Positions 51,444 through 63,488 of a stretch of 64,000 nt of DNA are shown piece by piece; the stretch's first letter is position 1, and every line of letters starts with the position of its first letter. Source of the DNA: Dryas octopetala. Lineage: Eukaryota; Streptophyta; Magnoliopsida; Rosales; Rosaceae. The stretch covers positions 26,239,322 through 26,303,321 of the forward strand of contig OY992835.1 in the NCBI GenBank assembly GCA_963921425.1, given 5' to 3'. A model generated the notes under the pieces. The model was not told the origin of the DNA and did no database searches. It worked only from the letters and a program-made list of their open reading frames with translations. A program made the translations under genes and the position numbers.

Positions 51444-52548
51444 TTAAAATAATAGACAATTTCCAGCAAAGTGGTACATGTGGTATATGTATTATAATAT
51501 GAGTTTTAGGTATAGTTACTAACAATACCAACCCATGGTGGGCTGGAATGGTATATTCGTTGACATATCTCGGGAGAATAAACATTGTTCATCCAATTTG
51601 GCAATTTGTAAACTTTGATTTGGTAGTGGGCTGTAGATTGGTCAAATTATCTTTTGATAAAAATCTCTCACCTTCGTTTTACAGTAAAACTCTTTCTCAT
51701 TTGAACACCCCTCTATTTATATGGAAGTTACAAAATGAACAAAGCCTGCAGAAATCAAAATGAATCATGCGAAGATTGAAAATGAAGAGCAAATCGAGCT
51801 CTTTTTTTGGCCAGGAAAAAAGCAACAACACTTTCACGGTTTCACCACCTCAAGGATGTATTGAATTGTGTAGGGAGCACCCATGCCATGATAGTTGTAC
51901 CTTGTAGTCTTTTACCATATCTATTAACCAATTTGATCGTGCATTTGTTCAAGCCTACATCTGGATATAGAGAGAATGAACACAGATGGTTTGGTTGTTC
52001 CACTAGCTTTTAGCGCACAAGTTATCTTCATGAGTCCCTGATACAAACACTGCCGAATTTCTGGCTCACTAACTTCTGTCAAATCTAAACAAAATCCAAA
52101 GCATTAGAAGCAACCGCAACTACAGAAGAGTTGAATAATGTATGAAGATGCAAAATTAGTTGCAGAACATTTGCCTCAATTGCCATCTTTTTAAGCTTGA
52201 CCGGTATGGCCTTGGTAGACTAGTGATTTGTGGTTTCTTGACAAGAATCCTGGTCTAAATGTAATTTACTCAGTCTTCTGTTATTCAGAAACATTCATAT
52301 AACAAGTGGCATTCAGTCTAACCAAAACTGAAGCAAAATATGTGAAGCCAACTCCTAAAAAGGTTAAGCTTCTTTCAACCAATGCCAATGATAGCTGCAA
52401 ATTTGATTCTACATACCTAGTGAAAAGTACCTTGTTATTCACAAAATTTCTTTAGAACCATTACATGCCATAATTCTTAACACCTTATGTCAATCACATC
52501 GCTCTTCAAGCCACATTTGCTTATCACTCCAAACTTCTTACAGAGCCA
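51444..52548. other. Downstream region of the PPR gene, no gene seen
   Basis: Presumably includes the PPR 3' UTR near the right end. Open frames here are short and unremarkable. Confidence 0.5.
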
Positions 52549-54699
52549 TTACCAATAATCTCCACAAGAACACAACCCATCCCTAAAGTAATGAAATCGA
52601 TTTGAATCTCTGACCACAATTTCCCGATTAACAACCTTGGAAATCAACTTAATTACTGTATGACAGTCGGCACAAACTCGAAGATTCTTGATGATCTGGA
52701 TCGTTGTACCAGGTACAGAATTCATGATTCCAAAGGCAACAGCCAGCTTCTCACTATGAACTCTTAGGACCATTTCCTTCTCTTCCTCATCAACATCGTG
52801 AAGAACTGAAGTCATATTGGGTACATAACCAACTTCTGGCAGCTTGATAGTTAGTTTTTCCAGGTACTCATAAATCTTCTCATGTTGAGGATGCTCTCTA
52901 TCTCCAACCAAAAATAAATGAATCCTACCTTTCAGTTCAACCAAACTGAATCCAGGAGGTTTAACCAATCCACGATTCTTCATAAGTACTCTCATCCTCT
53001 CGACATCTTTCCATCTCCCAGCTTCAGCATATATATTTGAAAGCAAGATGTAGTACCCACAATTATCTGGGTCTAACTCAAACAGTTTTCTAGCCGAAAT
53101 CTCTGCAAACTTCACATTTTTGTGTATCCTACAAGCCCCAAGAAAGGAACCCCAGACTACAGAATCTGGCCTCATCCTCATTCCCTTTATTAAATCATAA
53201 GCCTTGTTGAGATCACCAGAACGCCCAAGAAGGTCAACCATGCACCCATAGTGCTCAATCCCAGGTTCTACACCGAATTCATGGTTCATGGTATTAAACC
53301 AATACCAGCCCTCATCTAATAGACCAGCATGGCTGCAAGCATTTAGAAGCGACACAAATGTTATGTAATTTGGTTTGATACCATCCCTTATCATCTTGTA
53401 GAAGAGCTCCAAAGCTTCTTTGGCACGGCCATGCATTCCATAACCTGCAACCATGGCAGTCCATGTCCTGACATTCTTCTCCTTCATGCAATCAAATGCC
53501 TTCCTTGCCATGTCAACTTTTCCACATTTGCAATACATGTCAATAATAGAGGTAGACACAATCACATTCTCTTCCAAGCTCATTTTTAGAACCTACAAAA
53601 AGGACAAAGATGGCAAAGTTAATCGTTTTATTCTAGTAGCATAGTAAACTGCAAGAAAACTAAAGCTGTAATCTGTGGAGCGGTGATCAGGATCTAAATG
53701 GTAGGCTACTGCAGACAGAATATCAATAAGTAAGCCTATTCTACAGAATGCAAATTTTTCTCCGCTTGCAAGAAATTCAAATACCTGATCATGTATACAC
53801 TTTCCCACTAGCAGAGGCCCAGAGTGTGCACAAGCTAATAACAGAGCCGACAATGTCACCGCATTGTAGCGGATGTCACCATCCTTTACCATTCCACAGA
53901 AAACTTGCAATGCCTCAGTGGATAATCCACTTTGTGCGTAAATGGCGATCATGGAGTTCCAAGAAACCAAATCCTTTTGAGGCATCCCATCAAACACCTT
54001 CCTAGATAGACCAAGGTCGCCGCACTTGGCATATGCATCCATCAAAGTATTCCCAACACTTAGATTCCCATCAAAGCCCCTTTTGAGCACCAAGCCATGA
54101 ACACCTTGGGTAAGTCCCTTGCTCGATACACGAGAAGAAGCCGAAAGAAGAGAAACCACAACAACCGGATCCAAAGAAACGTCCTCATTGTCAGTTTCCT
54201 CAATTAATAAGTCTTTAAAAAGAGATAAGGCTTGGTGGGCATCGTCGTTTTGGACACAGCCGGTAATCATGGACGTCCAAGAGACGACATTTCTGTGAGG
54301 AATTGCATCGAACAGTGTCCAGGCATCCTTCAATAGACCGCACCTGGAGTACATATCAATGAGAGCAGAAGAGACAAAAAGGTCGGACTCAAAGCCGAAG
54401 ACCAAAGCCTGTTGGTGAGCCTGCTTGCCGGAGTGAAGATCCAACAAAGCCGAGCAGGATTTGATGGTGCAGGGGAAGGAGGAGCGGTTTGGTCTGAGAG
54501 AGAGCTTTCGCATGGACCAAAAGGCTCGGAGAGCTTCGAGGGAGTCGCCGCTGCGAGCCAAGTCGGCAATGACTGAGTTCCAGGAGTAGACATTGGTTGT
54601 GTCCACGTATTTGTTGAACCAAGCTGTGAGGTTTGGGTTAATTGAAACTGAATATTGGTGTCTGCTGATGACACAAAAACTCCACTTGGAAAACTTCAT
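52549..54699 (-). CDS. Pentatricopeptide repeat protein, PLS class with DYW domain
   Basis: Organelle RNA-editing-type PPR protein. Exon 1 54699-53785 and exon 2 53592-52549 give 652 residues. PLS-type repeats are visible ([93 protein letters not shown]), then E/E+ motifs, then a complete DYW domain with deaminase-like motif [10 protein letters not shown], CxDCHT (CADCHT) and the C-terminal DYW. It closely resembles At3g26782 as I recall it. The 192-bp intron is bounded by gt/ag and contains in-frame stops; without splicing the first exon's frame would end after about 63 extra codons. Splicing restores [15 protein letters not shown]. The N-terminus is Arg/Ser-rich, suiting mitochondria. Confidence 0.94.
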
Positions 54700-55228
54700 T
54701 CATTCATTTCAGTCATCCCTTCATTGCTGTGGGATTTTGGCTTCGCATTCGCAAACTAGTTGCTAATATATATGGGGATCTTTTGGAGCTGTTAACGTAA
54801 AACCTTTGCTAAACCCTTGTCAAGTCAACCCTTAGTCAACGATCTCATACTCTCAATTCCTTCTTAAATTAACTTAACCATTCATGTTTAATTTGTATTT
54901 CGTTATTTACTCAGTATCCAGGTAAATAGCCTTACATCCATAATTAAAATGACGTTTCTTTTACTCAGTATACTACATAAGCTATGTCATCATCTTAAGT
55001 TCTTAACTGAATAATAGGATAATAGGATAATACATTTTGCAAAATTACGTTCTATATCATACTGAAACCATATATAGGATAATGGAAACCAAAATCATCA
55101 GAAAGACTGACAGAAACCGTGTAATTAAATACAAATTACAAGCGGTTCCTATTCCTCACTAGTGAATACTAATTAATAAGTAATTAAGTAATTAGGCGTG
55201 TCATTTTACAACTCATGATATGATGCAG
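54700..55228. other. Spacer between PPR and AGP genes
   Basis: AT-rich; promoter of the PPR gene and 3' UTR of the AGP gene. No gene seen. Confidence 0.5.
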
Positions 55229-55588
55229 TTAAACAGCATTCAGAAAGTTGAATACAAAGAAGGCAGAAAGCCCAAGCAGAGCGGAGTTGGAGTTGGAGTT
55301 GGAGTTGGCGGATGAAACCTTGCCCACAAACTCCCCTGAGGTTGGCACTGGAACAAATGCCTCTGCATTAGGAGAAGCTGCGGAACTCAGAGGCCTCTGG
55401 GCACTTGGAGAAGGGAAAAATGAGGACATGTTGGGTGATGCTGCTGCATTCCCATTCCCATATGGTAAAACGGCTGGAGAAGCTGAAATTGTTGGCACAC
55501 TACTAGTTGTAGTTGAACATAGAGCATGTAGATTACCAAACAAGATCACTGCCACTACAACTGCAGACAATTTAGTGATAGGAGCCAT
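55229..55588 (-). CDS. Arabinogalactan protein, AGP25/26/27-like
   Basis: A single exon of 119 residues. It has an N-terminal signal peptide (KLSAVVVAVILFGNLHALCS), a Ser/Pro/Ala-rich middle (VPTISASPAVLPYGNGNAAA, MSSFFPSPSAQRPLSS, EAFVPVPTSGEF) and a hydrophobic C-terminus (LLGLSAFFVFNFLNAV) after a small-residue SNSNSNS stretch, typical of a GPI-anchor signal. The SISASPA(V/L)LP and SSFFPSP phrases recall AGP25-27. Expected to be secreted, O-glycosylated on hydroxyproline and GPI-anchored. Family-level identity is firm; the subgroup less so. A TATA box lies about 80 bp upstream. Confidence 0.8.
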   Translation of the reverse strand: MAPITKLSAVVVAVILFGNLHALCSTTTSSVPTISASPAVLPYGNGNAAASPNMSSFFPSPSAQRPLSSAASPNAEAFVPVPTSGEFVGKVSSANSNSNSNSALLGLSAFFVFNFLNAV

Positions 55589-56278
55589 AGATATCTCAGA
55601 ATTTTCGCAACTTAATGATAATTATAGTGAGGGAATTTCAGGATGAGGCCATGCGAGGGTGGGTGTATATATTTCTGTGACTAGTCACTGTTTCTTGTTG
55701 CTCATCACGGGATGGACACTGCCACTTTTAAATGCTGCTCTGCTCCTTTTTATCCTTATTTATTAAAACCTTTTTGTTTCTCTTGTGTCTTTTTCTTGAT
55801 TTCCTAATTATTCATTATGGAAAACTGGATTTAGAATCTCTCTTAAGTTTTAATATTGACACCAACATAGTCAATTATCAATGTAAATTATATATATTTT
55901 GGTCACTTCTCAGGTCTGATATTTTACGCAAATCGCAAATGGGATCCGCATCTTTCGGTCGGCTGCCCCATCCCATCCCCCATGTGACTATATGTCTGAT
56001 GCCACGCCACTTGTGAGAGAAAGGACAAGTATAGCAGTTGAAACTTGAAATAGAAGTATAGAACAACCTCAAAACCAGTGCCATATTTTTCTTTTTCTTT
56101 TTTGGAAATATTAAATCTTGGGATCCATGATCCATCAACATGGCTTTGCAATTCTTTTAGGCAATAAGAAGAAGAAAGAAAAAAATAAGAGGGCAAAAAG
56201 AACATTCAAAAAGAAAAAACACAACACAAAGAAATAAAAATAAAAAATTTCTCTTTTGAAGATTCCGCACTTGGCCAT
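55589..56278. other. Upstream region of the AGP gene
   Basis: Promoter of the minus-strand AGP gene, then AT-rich DNA up to a transposon. No gene seen. Confidence 0.45.
55666..55671 (-). promoter_or_regulatory. TATA box of the AGP gene
   Basis: TATATA on the minus strand, 78 bp upstream of the ATG at 55588. Confidence 0.4.
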
Positions 56279-56915
56279 CTAGTGCATGTTTCCTTATTCA
56301 TAATCAGAATGGAAAGAATGAGTGATTCTTATTCATGTGTTTACTTACATTTGAGAGTCATTTACGTTCCGATTCTCTTGTTTACTTACACATATTGGAA
56401 TGAGAAAGAGTGTGAGACCCACATAAAATAAAGAATTGAATTCCATAGAGAGTCCGGATTAGAGAAGAGAGAATGAGAATAGAATTTTTCATGCCAAAAC
56501 TACCCTCACCCATAAATAATTTTAATTTTTTTTCTTCACCATAAATAAAAGGGAATTGAGGGGATAATTTAAGATAATTTAAATTTTTTTCTTCACCATA
56601 AATAAAAGTATGAAAATTATTTTTTATTTTTTGCAAAATATTTGAGGTAAGCTTTATTTTTAGGCATTTTAAAAATTGTGAGTATCATAAAATATATTTA
56701 ATTTTGTATAAGGGCATTTTAGTAATCAAACTGATTTTGATTTTGATTTTGATTCCTGCAAATAAGTAAACACGTGTTGAAAATAATGTTGTTTCTTATT
56801 CCAATTTCTGACAATTAATAAACACGTTAATGAAAATATCTGACTTCGATTACTCTTCATTCCAATTCTAATTTATGCCCATTCCGATTACGGATAATAA
56901 GTAAACATGCCCCTA
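56279..56915. mobile_element. Non-autonomous DNA transposon, about 631 bp, PIF/Harbinger-like
   Basis: Inverted ends read GTGCATGTTTCCTTATT at 56282 and, on the other strand from 56912, GGGCATGTTTACTTATT. They are flanked by CTA on both sides, a 3-bp target duplication as in PIF/Harbinger elements. The outer arms continue with similarity (AATCAGAATGG / AATCGGAATGG). Inside, a roughly 65-bp unit with TTTTTTTCTTCACCATAAAT is duplicated in tandem, and GTTTACTTACA recurs. No transposase. Confidence 0.65.
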
Positions 56916-57340
56916 GTCTTCAAACTAGCGTTCAAATTAAAGGAATAAATCTTAGGTTGATGAGACTTTTCCAACTGAGGATGATCTAGCATGCATGTCT
57001 GCAAGCTCATCAAAGTTTCTGAATTATGAAACAGCTTAAACTTCTTTCCAATACAAGAAATACATGATTCCTGTAAGAGCTACAAATCAAAAGAATCACC
57101 CAATACAAGGATCCAACTCCAACAACAATGCATTCTTCTTTGGAGTTGCATGTAAATCTGAAAATAAATATAACAAAGGTTACAACAAATGGCAGGGTAT
57201 TGCGAATTTATGCAAAATCGTGAGTTGTGGCATACGGGTCCAATCCATATATCACAATGTTGCTGGGTTTTGGCCAACATTAAAACCTCACTTTCCCATC
57301 GATCAATCTAATGCAAGGATATAGTACTCCAAGTCTCCAA
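56916..57340. other. Downstream region of the PGAM-like gene
   Basis: Contains the 3' UTR; no other gene seen. Confidence 0.45.
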
Positions 57341-59937
57341 CTACATAAGCCTGAGGTGTGCAGTATCATTCAACCTTTTTATCTGCCAACCTGTTCTCCA
57401 TGAATGCTGCAGCACTGTCACAGAAGAGTCTTCTATGCAAATCTTATGTGACATTACTGGGCTACATCCAAGAAGGCCTGTGAGGAGACACTTGATTGGT
57501 ACTGCATGACTAAAAATACCAATACAAGAGACGGAAGAGGAGCTCCTGCCACTTAAATCATGTGGGGAACTTTGGTGATTGACTTCCCGAGGGGAAATCT
57601 CATCCTCAACCTCATGTTCTCCAGTTGTAGTCACAACTTGTAGCCTGCTCTTACCAGACTTTTTCCTTAGGAGCCCCTGCCGTTGCCTGTGAAGAGGATC
57701 CCAGTGAGGTTGTGGGAGAGAAGGCCCATCTCGGTCTTGAATTGCATTTGTTAAAGCATGAGAATTATGGTGTGGAAACCCTTGGCTCTCATGCTGATTG
57801 GGTGATGAGAAGTATGCTCTCAACTTTTCAGGAAGCCCCAGGACTGTCCCATTTAAAAATTGAACCATTTGAAATTCCACTTGCCTAAGTGACTCTCCCG
57901 ACGGTGCAGAGAAATCAGGCTGAACTCTGTCAATGAAGCTCAAAAGTTCAGCTGTGTATATTTCTGACCGGTGGCAGCCCTCCCAATTCCCCTGACTCAT
58001 CTCCGCAAGTGCATCCGAGGTTTGTATCTGTTCCACTGGAAAGTTCATTTCCTGCATGATTTTATAGTCAGACAAAACTACTTAAGATACATACAAAAAG
58101 ATCTCAAATACCAAAATTCTATGATAAACAATACCACATAACAGATACCTTGCATTATCGTTTTAGCTGCTGATATCAGGAAACAATAATTACACGATGC
58201 TTTATATCATTATTGTCAGCTAAAAGGGGGATCTACCAATCTGACTTTTGAGGGAGATGAAGAAGAAGAAGAAAGAAAGGGCCAGGGATCTAACACTCGA
58301 AGAAGGAGAAGATGAAGGTGAAGTTAACCAAACCCTACCAAATCCGACATGACTTTCTGATCCTGATGAGAATTCTTTTTGGTCAAAACACTCAAAGACA
58401 ATATAGATTCTGCCAAAATGTGATTCTGATTCCAATTATTTATTCTACCTCCTCCTCCTCCTCCTTTTGGATCTGAGAAACAAAGTTCTGAATATATTAT
58501 TTGGACTTGAGAAGCTATGTACCAGGAAGTTTTAAAAGGCATGTCTTAGAAGTTAAGGGCCAGAACTGTGACAGCTTCCACAGGTCCATGTTACTGAGCC
58601 TATGAGGCACAGCAACAGTAGTCATACGTATAGCATTTATAGCTTCATTCCACCCACGAGCCAATTAACTTGACTCGATGAAGCTTTTAATCTCAACTAC
58701 ATGTTGTAAGCTACATAAACCCTTATATGTACTATTTTACATTATCAATGGCAATATCTGCCAAATTCTAGGGTAGCATTATTCCCTGACAGCTTTCAAG
58801 CATGTTCTTGTTCTACATTTTCTCTTGTAATTGTAATAGTAATATACTGGGTTTAAAAGCTTGGTTGAATGGGGATTGAATTGAATTTTTTGGGGTGGCA
58901 AAGGTGCAGTTATGCTGCCCAGGGATTTTCATCAATGGCAATCAGCACACTACTCAAAACAGGTTGCTTGGTCAGTGTAAGAAACTTATATGGAATTATA
59001 GGTAGGCTTCAACGAAGACCATATACAGCATGTAATTAAAACATAAATTTACATCTTTACATCTCTCTCTCTCTCTGATAAGTAAAATTTGATGAGAAGC
59101 AGATGCTTCAATACATATAATCTGAGAGAATAAGATTCACAAGGAAACCGGGGCAGCCAATCAAATGGCAAGACTTGGATCAAAGAAACAGAATGTAGTT
59201 AGAAATGGTTCGTTTGGTTAAGCTTAAATCTGGGTTTAAGAAGCAAAAAGGATAGACAATGTTCTGCTAGACTGGTGGAGGAAATGAAATGGACCAAATG
59301 GTGATGCTGATTCAGAATTTAGCTAAGAAATAGAGTCATCATTCTGACATTCCTACATTTTCAATTAAATTTCAAAGTAGAGTACCTGACAGACCGAAAC
59401 CGCCATGGAGCGCGCACGATCCAAAGGGGAGGTGTAAACGGCATTGAAGCTGATCCTCTGGGAATTCAAGAACACCGCCAAGGCCCTGGCTTGGCGCTTC
59501 CCATTTGGGGTCAAAGCAGCCTGGGGGCACCGCCCACCCACCAAATCGGGCCTCAAATTCAACTCGCACTCGCCGTGACTAATCAAAAACACCTCCGTGC
59601 TGAACCGCTCGTCCTCCATTGCATTCGACGACGAGAAGCTTCTGGAGAACACCGAAGGCGGCGGCGGAGGCGGAGCCAGGACGTTGTAGGGGTCCCACAC
59701 CTTGATCGAGGGTCCGATGCGCGGCGTTCCCAATGAGGACAGCTGAGGCGACAGCGGCGACGCTGATGCATGGCATAGCATCTCAGGTTCTTGTTCTAGA
59801 ACCTTCTTGACCAAATCCTTGTCCAATTCACTTCGAATGGGCTCACTAATACCGTTCTCTTCTTCTTCCCCTTCTTCCTCTTCTTCTTCGTCCTCTTCGC
59901 TCTCTTCCACCATTTGTGCGGACTGGGTCGAACCCAT
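57341..59937 (-). CDS. Histidine phosphatase superfamily protein (phosphoglycerate mutase-like)
   Basis: Exon 1 59937-59386 and exon 2 58051-57341, phase 0, give 420 residues with a 1.33-kb intron. Motifs in order: the phosphohistidine motif LISHGECELN with His121, SPLDRARSMA (Arg binding phosphate, 170-179), LAEMSQGNWEG (Glu201) and GIFSHAVPI with the second His366. The usual RHG is SHG here. The N-terminus has a Glu-rich tract (residues 11-28), a poly-Pro run and the start MGSTQSAQ, which fits an N-myristoylation signal. Substrate is unknown; true glycolytic PGAM activity is not implied. Between Glu201 and the second His is a long low-complexity insertion (about 265-355). It resembles At3g26780-type proteins from memory. 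Weak points are the exact intron-exon limits in the Glu-rich and insertion regions, though both frames read through. Confidence 0.88.
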
Positions 59938-60505
59938 TAGGAATAAGGACTGGAACTAGAAGATCCCACTGAATCCCGACAAGGTCGATCACAACTCACA
60001 ATAAAACATAGGAATCTAAATCTACAGATCTGCAGTAATTTCTGATGATAAAGAATCAAATGAGCTTGTAGAAATGGTTGAAGCTATGGAGCCGTAGGTA
60101 CAACTTTTGCGGGAAACTGGAGGTGAGCTAGGCTGAGAGAGTACTGAAAGATAAAGCAACTCAACAGGTGAATTAAGGTGCAATGTAAGAGAGGTGTAGA
60201 TCTGCTTCTTGTGTTGTGTTGTTTGACTTGTATCAGTTGTATGTTTGTATGTATGTATGTATGTATATCTTCCTTCTTCCCTACGATAGGCGTTCGATAA
60301 TTGGTTCGGAAAGCCAGGCTATCTGTCTATCCTAAATTCCTAATCGACCATCAGCTTCTTTCCTTCCTTTCGTCACTAATAAGTAATAATCAACATTCAG
60401 ACAAAACACACATTACACCGTCAACTGTGGACACTCACGCCTACCTACGACGTCGTCTCGCCTTGGAACACCAGGTTATAAATTACCATCTCTTTCTTTT
60501 TTCCG

Positions 60506-60620
60506 ATTAAAAGAAACAAATACAGTACTTAATTTCTGTCTGTCTGACTTTTTCTCTCTGGATTAATTTTTCTCTCTGGATTAAAAGAAACAAATACAGT
60601 ACTTTTTCTCTCTGGATTAA
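60506..60620 (+). repeat. Local duplication, 74-bp period
   Basis: ATTAAAAGAAACAAATACAG then TACTT occurs at 60506-60530 and again at 60580-60604; TTTCTCTCTGGATTAA occurs three times between about 60551 and 60620. A short, recent-looking tandem rearrangement. Confidence 0.85.
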
Positions 60621-61083
60621 TTTTCATAAATACAAATATTTCACTTAATTTTTGATTTTTTTCTTAAACTCAATGACTTTGATGTACATGGTATAACTAA
60701 TTTATGTGTTATAATATGAGTGGATTCTATTAATACTATAATCTATAAATATAAATATATCGTCCAACAATATTTTTGCACATTAAATTGATTACTTTAC
60801 GTGTCAAATATACCTCATAATTTTTTACTATAATAACTGTGCGCAAGTCCAACATGGACCGCATGTCATTTGTTGGAGTATCAACTATCAAAATTTAACA
60901 TATAGTTTTGTTAGTTTTGTATATTTAATTACTGTGATAATGTGAAGTGTTGTCCATATTATAAATTATAGTTTTTTATAATGTTTATAAGCATCTTGGT
61001 CCTTTTACTCATTACCAGTAAATTTTAAATAAGATTTAATTCATAGTATTAGAGAGCTTAGTTTTTCTTGAATCCTTTCTTAT

Positions 61084-61367
61084 TGGGCCTTTTTACAATA
61101 AACAATTGATTGGGCCTTTCTACATTCCTTTTTCCTTTGTAATATTCTTCATCGTTTGGGCCATGGTTGTATGGGCCTCGGCCATTCCTATGAATTGCTT
61201 CTCATAACAATAATAAAAATTATAGAACTGAGCATTCCCAATACAATGTACAAAGTTTCCGACCAAAAATATGTGTACAAAGTTCGGTTAATTCTGATCC
61301 ACTTTTGTAGGGATTGAGGGTTCTGGGTTGTCTAGCCCTTTTCCATTACAATCTTTTTTTATGGGCC
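61084..61367 (+). promoter_or_regulatory. Five TGGGCC site II motifs
   Basis: TGGGCC at 61084, 61111, 61157, 61172 and 61362, all in the same orientation. This density resembles a growth-gene promoter, but no gene starts within 2 kb downstream, so it may be a relic or serve an unrecognised transcript. Confidence 0.35.
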
Positions 61368-62950
61368 TTGCCTATGTATTGTGTTTCTTGTATTTTCTCT
61401 CTTTCTTTAAATTTTTTTGGCCAATTTCTCTCTTTCTTTAATGAAGCTTACATTGACAATTTAAGCAAACAAAAAAAAACGAATTTCCTAGAGTCAGCTG
61501 GATCAGTACTACTTTAATTAGCACCCATCATTACATGCACTTGCACGATATTCGCATATATATAATCACCAAAGGCATTCATCCACTATATAGATATATA
61601 GTACTCTTGAATACATGTTGTACTACTTTAGTGATCTGATTGAGATTTAATTAACTAATTAATTGTATAAGAACATGATGAGGCCAGAAAGAATAATTAA
61701 TTTAATTTATGATTAAGAGACAGCAACTATATATTAGTCCCGCATTTGAGGTTGTAGCTTCATTGAGTTGTCTGATGGTTGTCTCCACTGTCTCAGTAAG
61801 ATGACAATCTTGCTATTCCTTTAATCATCCAATTATACGACTTTATGTCTATTACACAAGTTATTTAATTATTTAACTCAAATATATAGTTATATTAATT
61901 CTGTCCCTTTTTTTTTGGTTAGGTTTGGATTACCTGCCGTAGACACCTCCACAGGCTACATCATAAGACCACCACATTGGAATTGATGAGTGAGGAGTGA
62001 GGACCCAGCAGCAGCTAGCTTTGTCCAAAGTTACTGGCTTACATATATTATATTTACATGCACCATTATTGATTCATTTTTTACCTCCTAACCATTCTTT
62101 AATTTCCAGATTCCTTCTCATATATAATCCCATTCTTTTGGTACAAATGTGTATGCAATGTATATATAAATATTGAATATGAACGACATAATTAATATGT
62201 GAGAATGACTGTAATAACTTTTACTAATACTATTGACAAACAGACAAAGTTATGTTATGAAGAAAACTGTTGTATGAATATGCCTTAATTGAAGAGTAGA
62301 CCCACAGAAATGTAGCTAGAAAGTAGCAGTACTTTGGCCAAAAAAAAAAAAAAAGTGAAAGCAAGGAGCTCCTAGGTGGCCGGTCATAGTGTGATAGAAT
62401 ATGGTATAGTCTTTTGAAAAGTTTTTTCCTTTCCTTTAATTAAGTTTAAGGATAATAAATTATAAGATTAAAGAAGAAAGATGGTCGGTCCAACAGACTA
62501 TCTTGCGTACGAATCCATATCTTGATGAATTGATGATATTCTCTGCACCATATTCAATACAAGCTCTGTTTCTACTGTACGCCATAGTTGGCTTTAGTTA
62601 TTGCTTTGTTGAGGCAACAAAACAAAAATTATATATATATTAAAGATAATATACCCAAATATATCCTCTTAAGTCTTAACATATACATTCATAATTTCAT
62701 ACAAATGTGCAATCCCTGCAAATTAAAACAGCGTACGTGGTCTTACCATAGTTACAGCTCATCAGCAATTTGAATTTGAATGGCTTCTTACTTGTTAGAT
62801 GATTATGACCTAAACTTTTACTTACAGGTAAAAAATATCAGAGCTACTTACTTTAAAGATAAAAGAGAGAGATATTACAATTCGGGTTATGCAATTACCA
62901 ATGTCAGTCTATGTTCTCTTTGGAAGTTTGAAGTAGTGGAAAAACTTATT

Positions 62951-63125
62951 AGATATAATATAATTGATATTTGGTATGTGTATAATTAGTTTAATATGTA
63001 AAAATATTATTAGAGGAAATATTTATGTTTGTATAGTATAATATTATTAATATTTACTTATATTTTAATACATAAATTAATTATATTATATTTTCAAAAT
63101 ATGGTAATGGCAAAAAATTAATATT
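62951..63125. mobile_element. AT-rich MITE-like element, relative of 46938-47123
   Basis: Shares with that copy the run AATTAGTTTAATATGTAAAA / TTAATTTAAAGTGTAAAT, ATTATTAGA, ATATTATTAATATTTA and ATAAATTAATTA in the same order. Degraded; no target duplication seen. Confidence 0.45.
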
Positions 63126-63488
63126 GATACACCCTGCAGCTTTAAAAAAGTATTTACTTACTAGCCTGCTTGAGTTTTCACTTCACATTGACATAATTAA
63201 GGATCATTAAATAGGACAGATCATTCAATTAATTCATTGGCTCTCACTCTCTGACACACTCTCTCTCTCTTTCTCTCTGCATGAAAATGCGTGTATACAA
63301 CTGCAATAAACGTTTCCTTCCTCTCCAATAATAAATAACTCCTGGCGGGCCGGGCCTTTTTCTATCTGAGTTTGAGATCTAGGTAGCAGCAAACATATTG
63401 GTGTAGCTACCAAGCTAGCTAGCATTTGCATTTGCAATACCATTTTCCTTGCATCAGATCGATCTTTGCTTCCAGTACGTACGTCGAT

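Larger units (their letters stand above)
59938..63488. other. 3.5-kb gene-poor region
   Basis: Left end is the PGAM-like promoter and leader, with a GTAT tetranucleotide repeat near 60245-60266. A local duplication, a TGGGCC cluster and an AT-rich palindrome are listed separately. No protein or RNA gene recognised. Confidence 0.5.
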
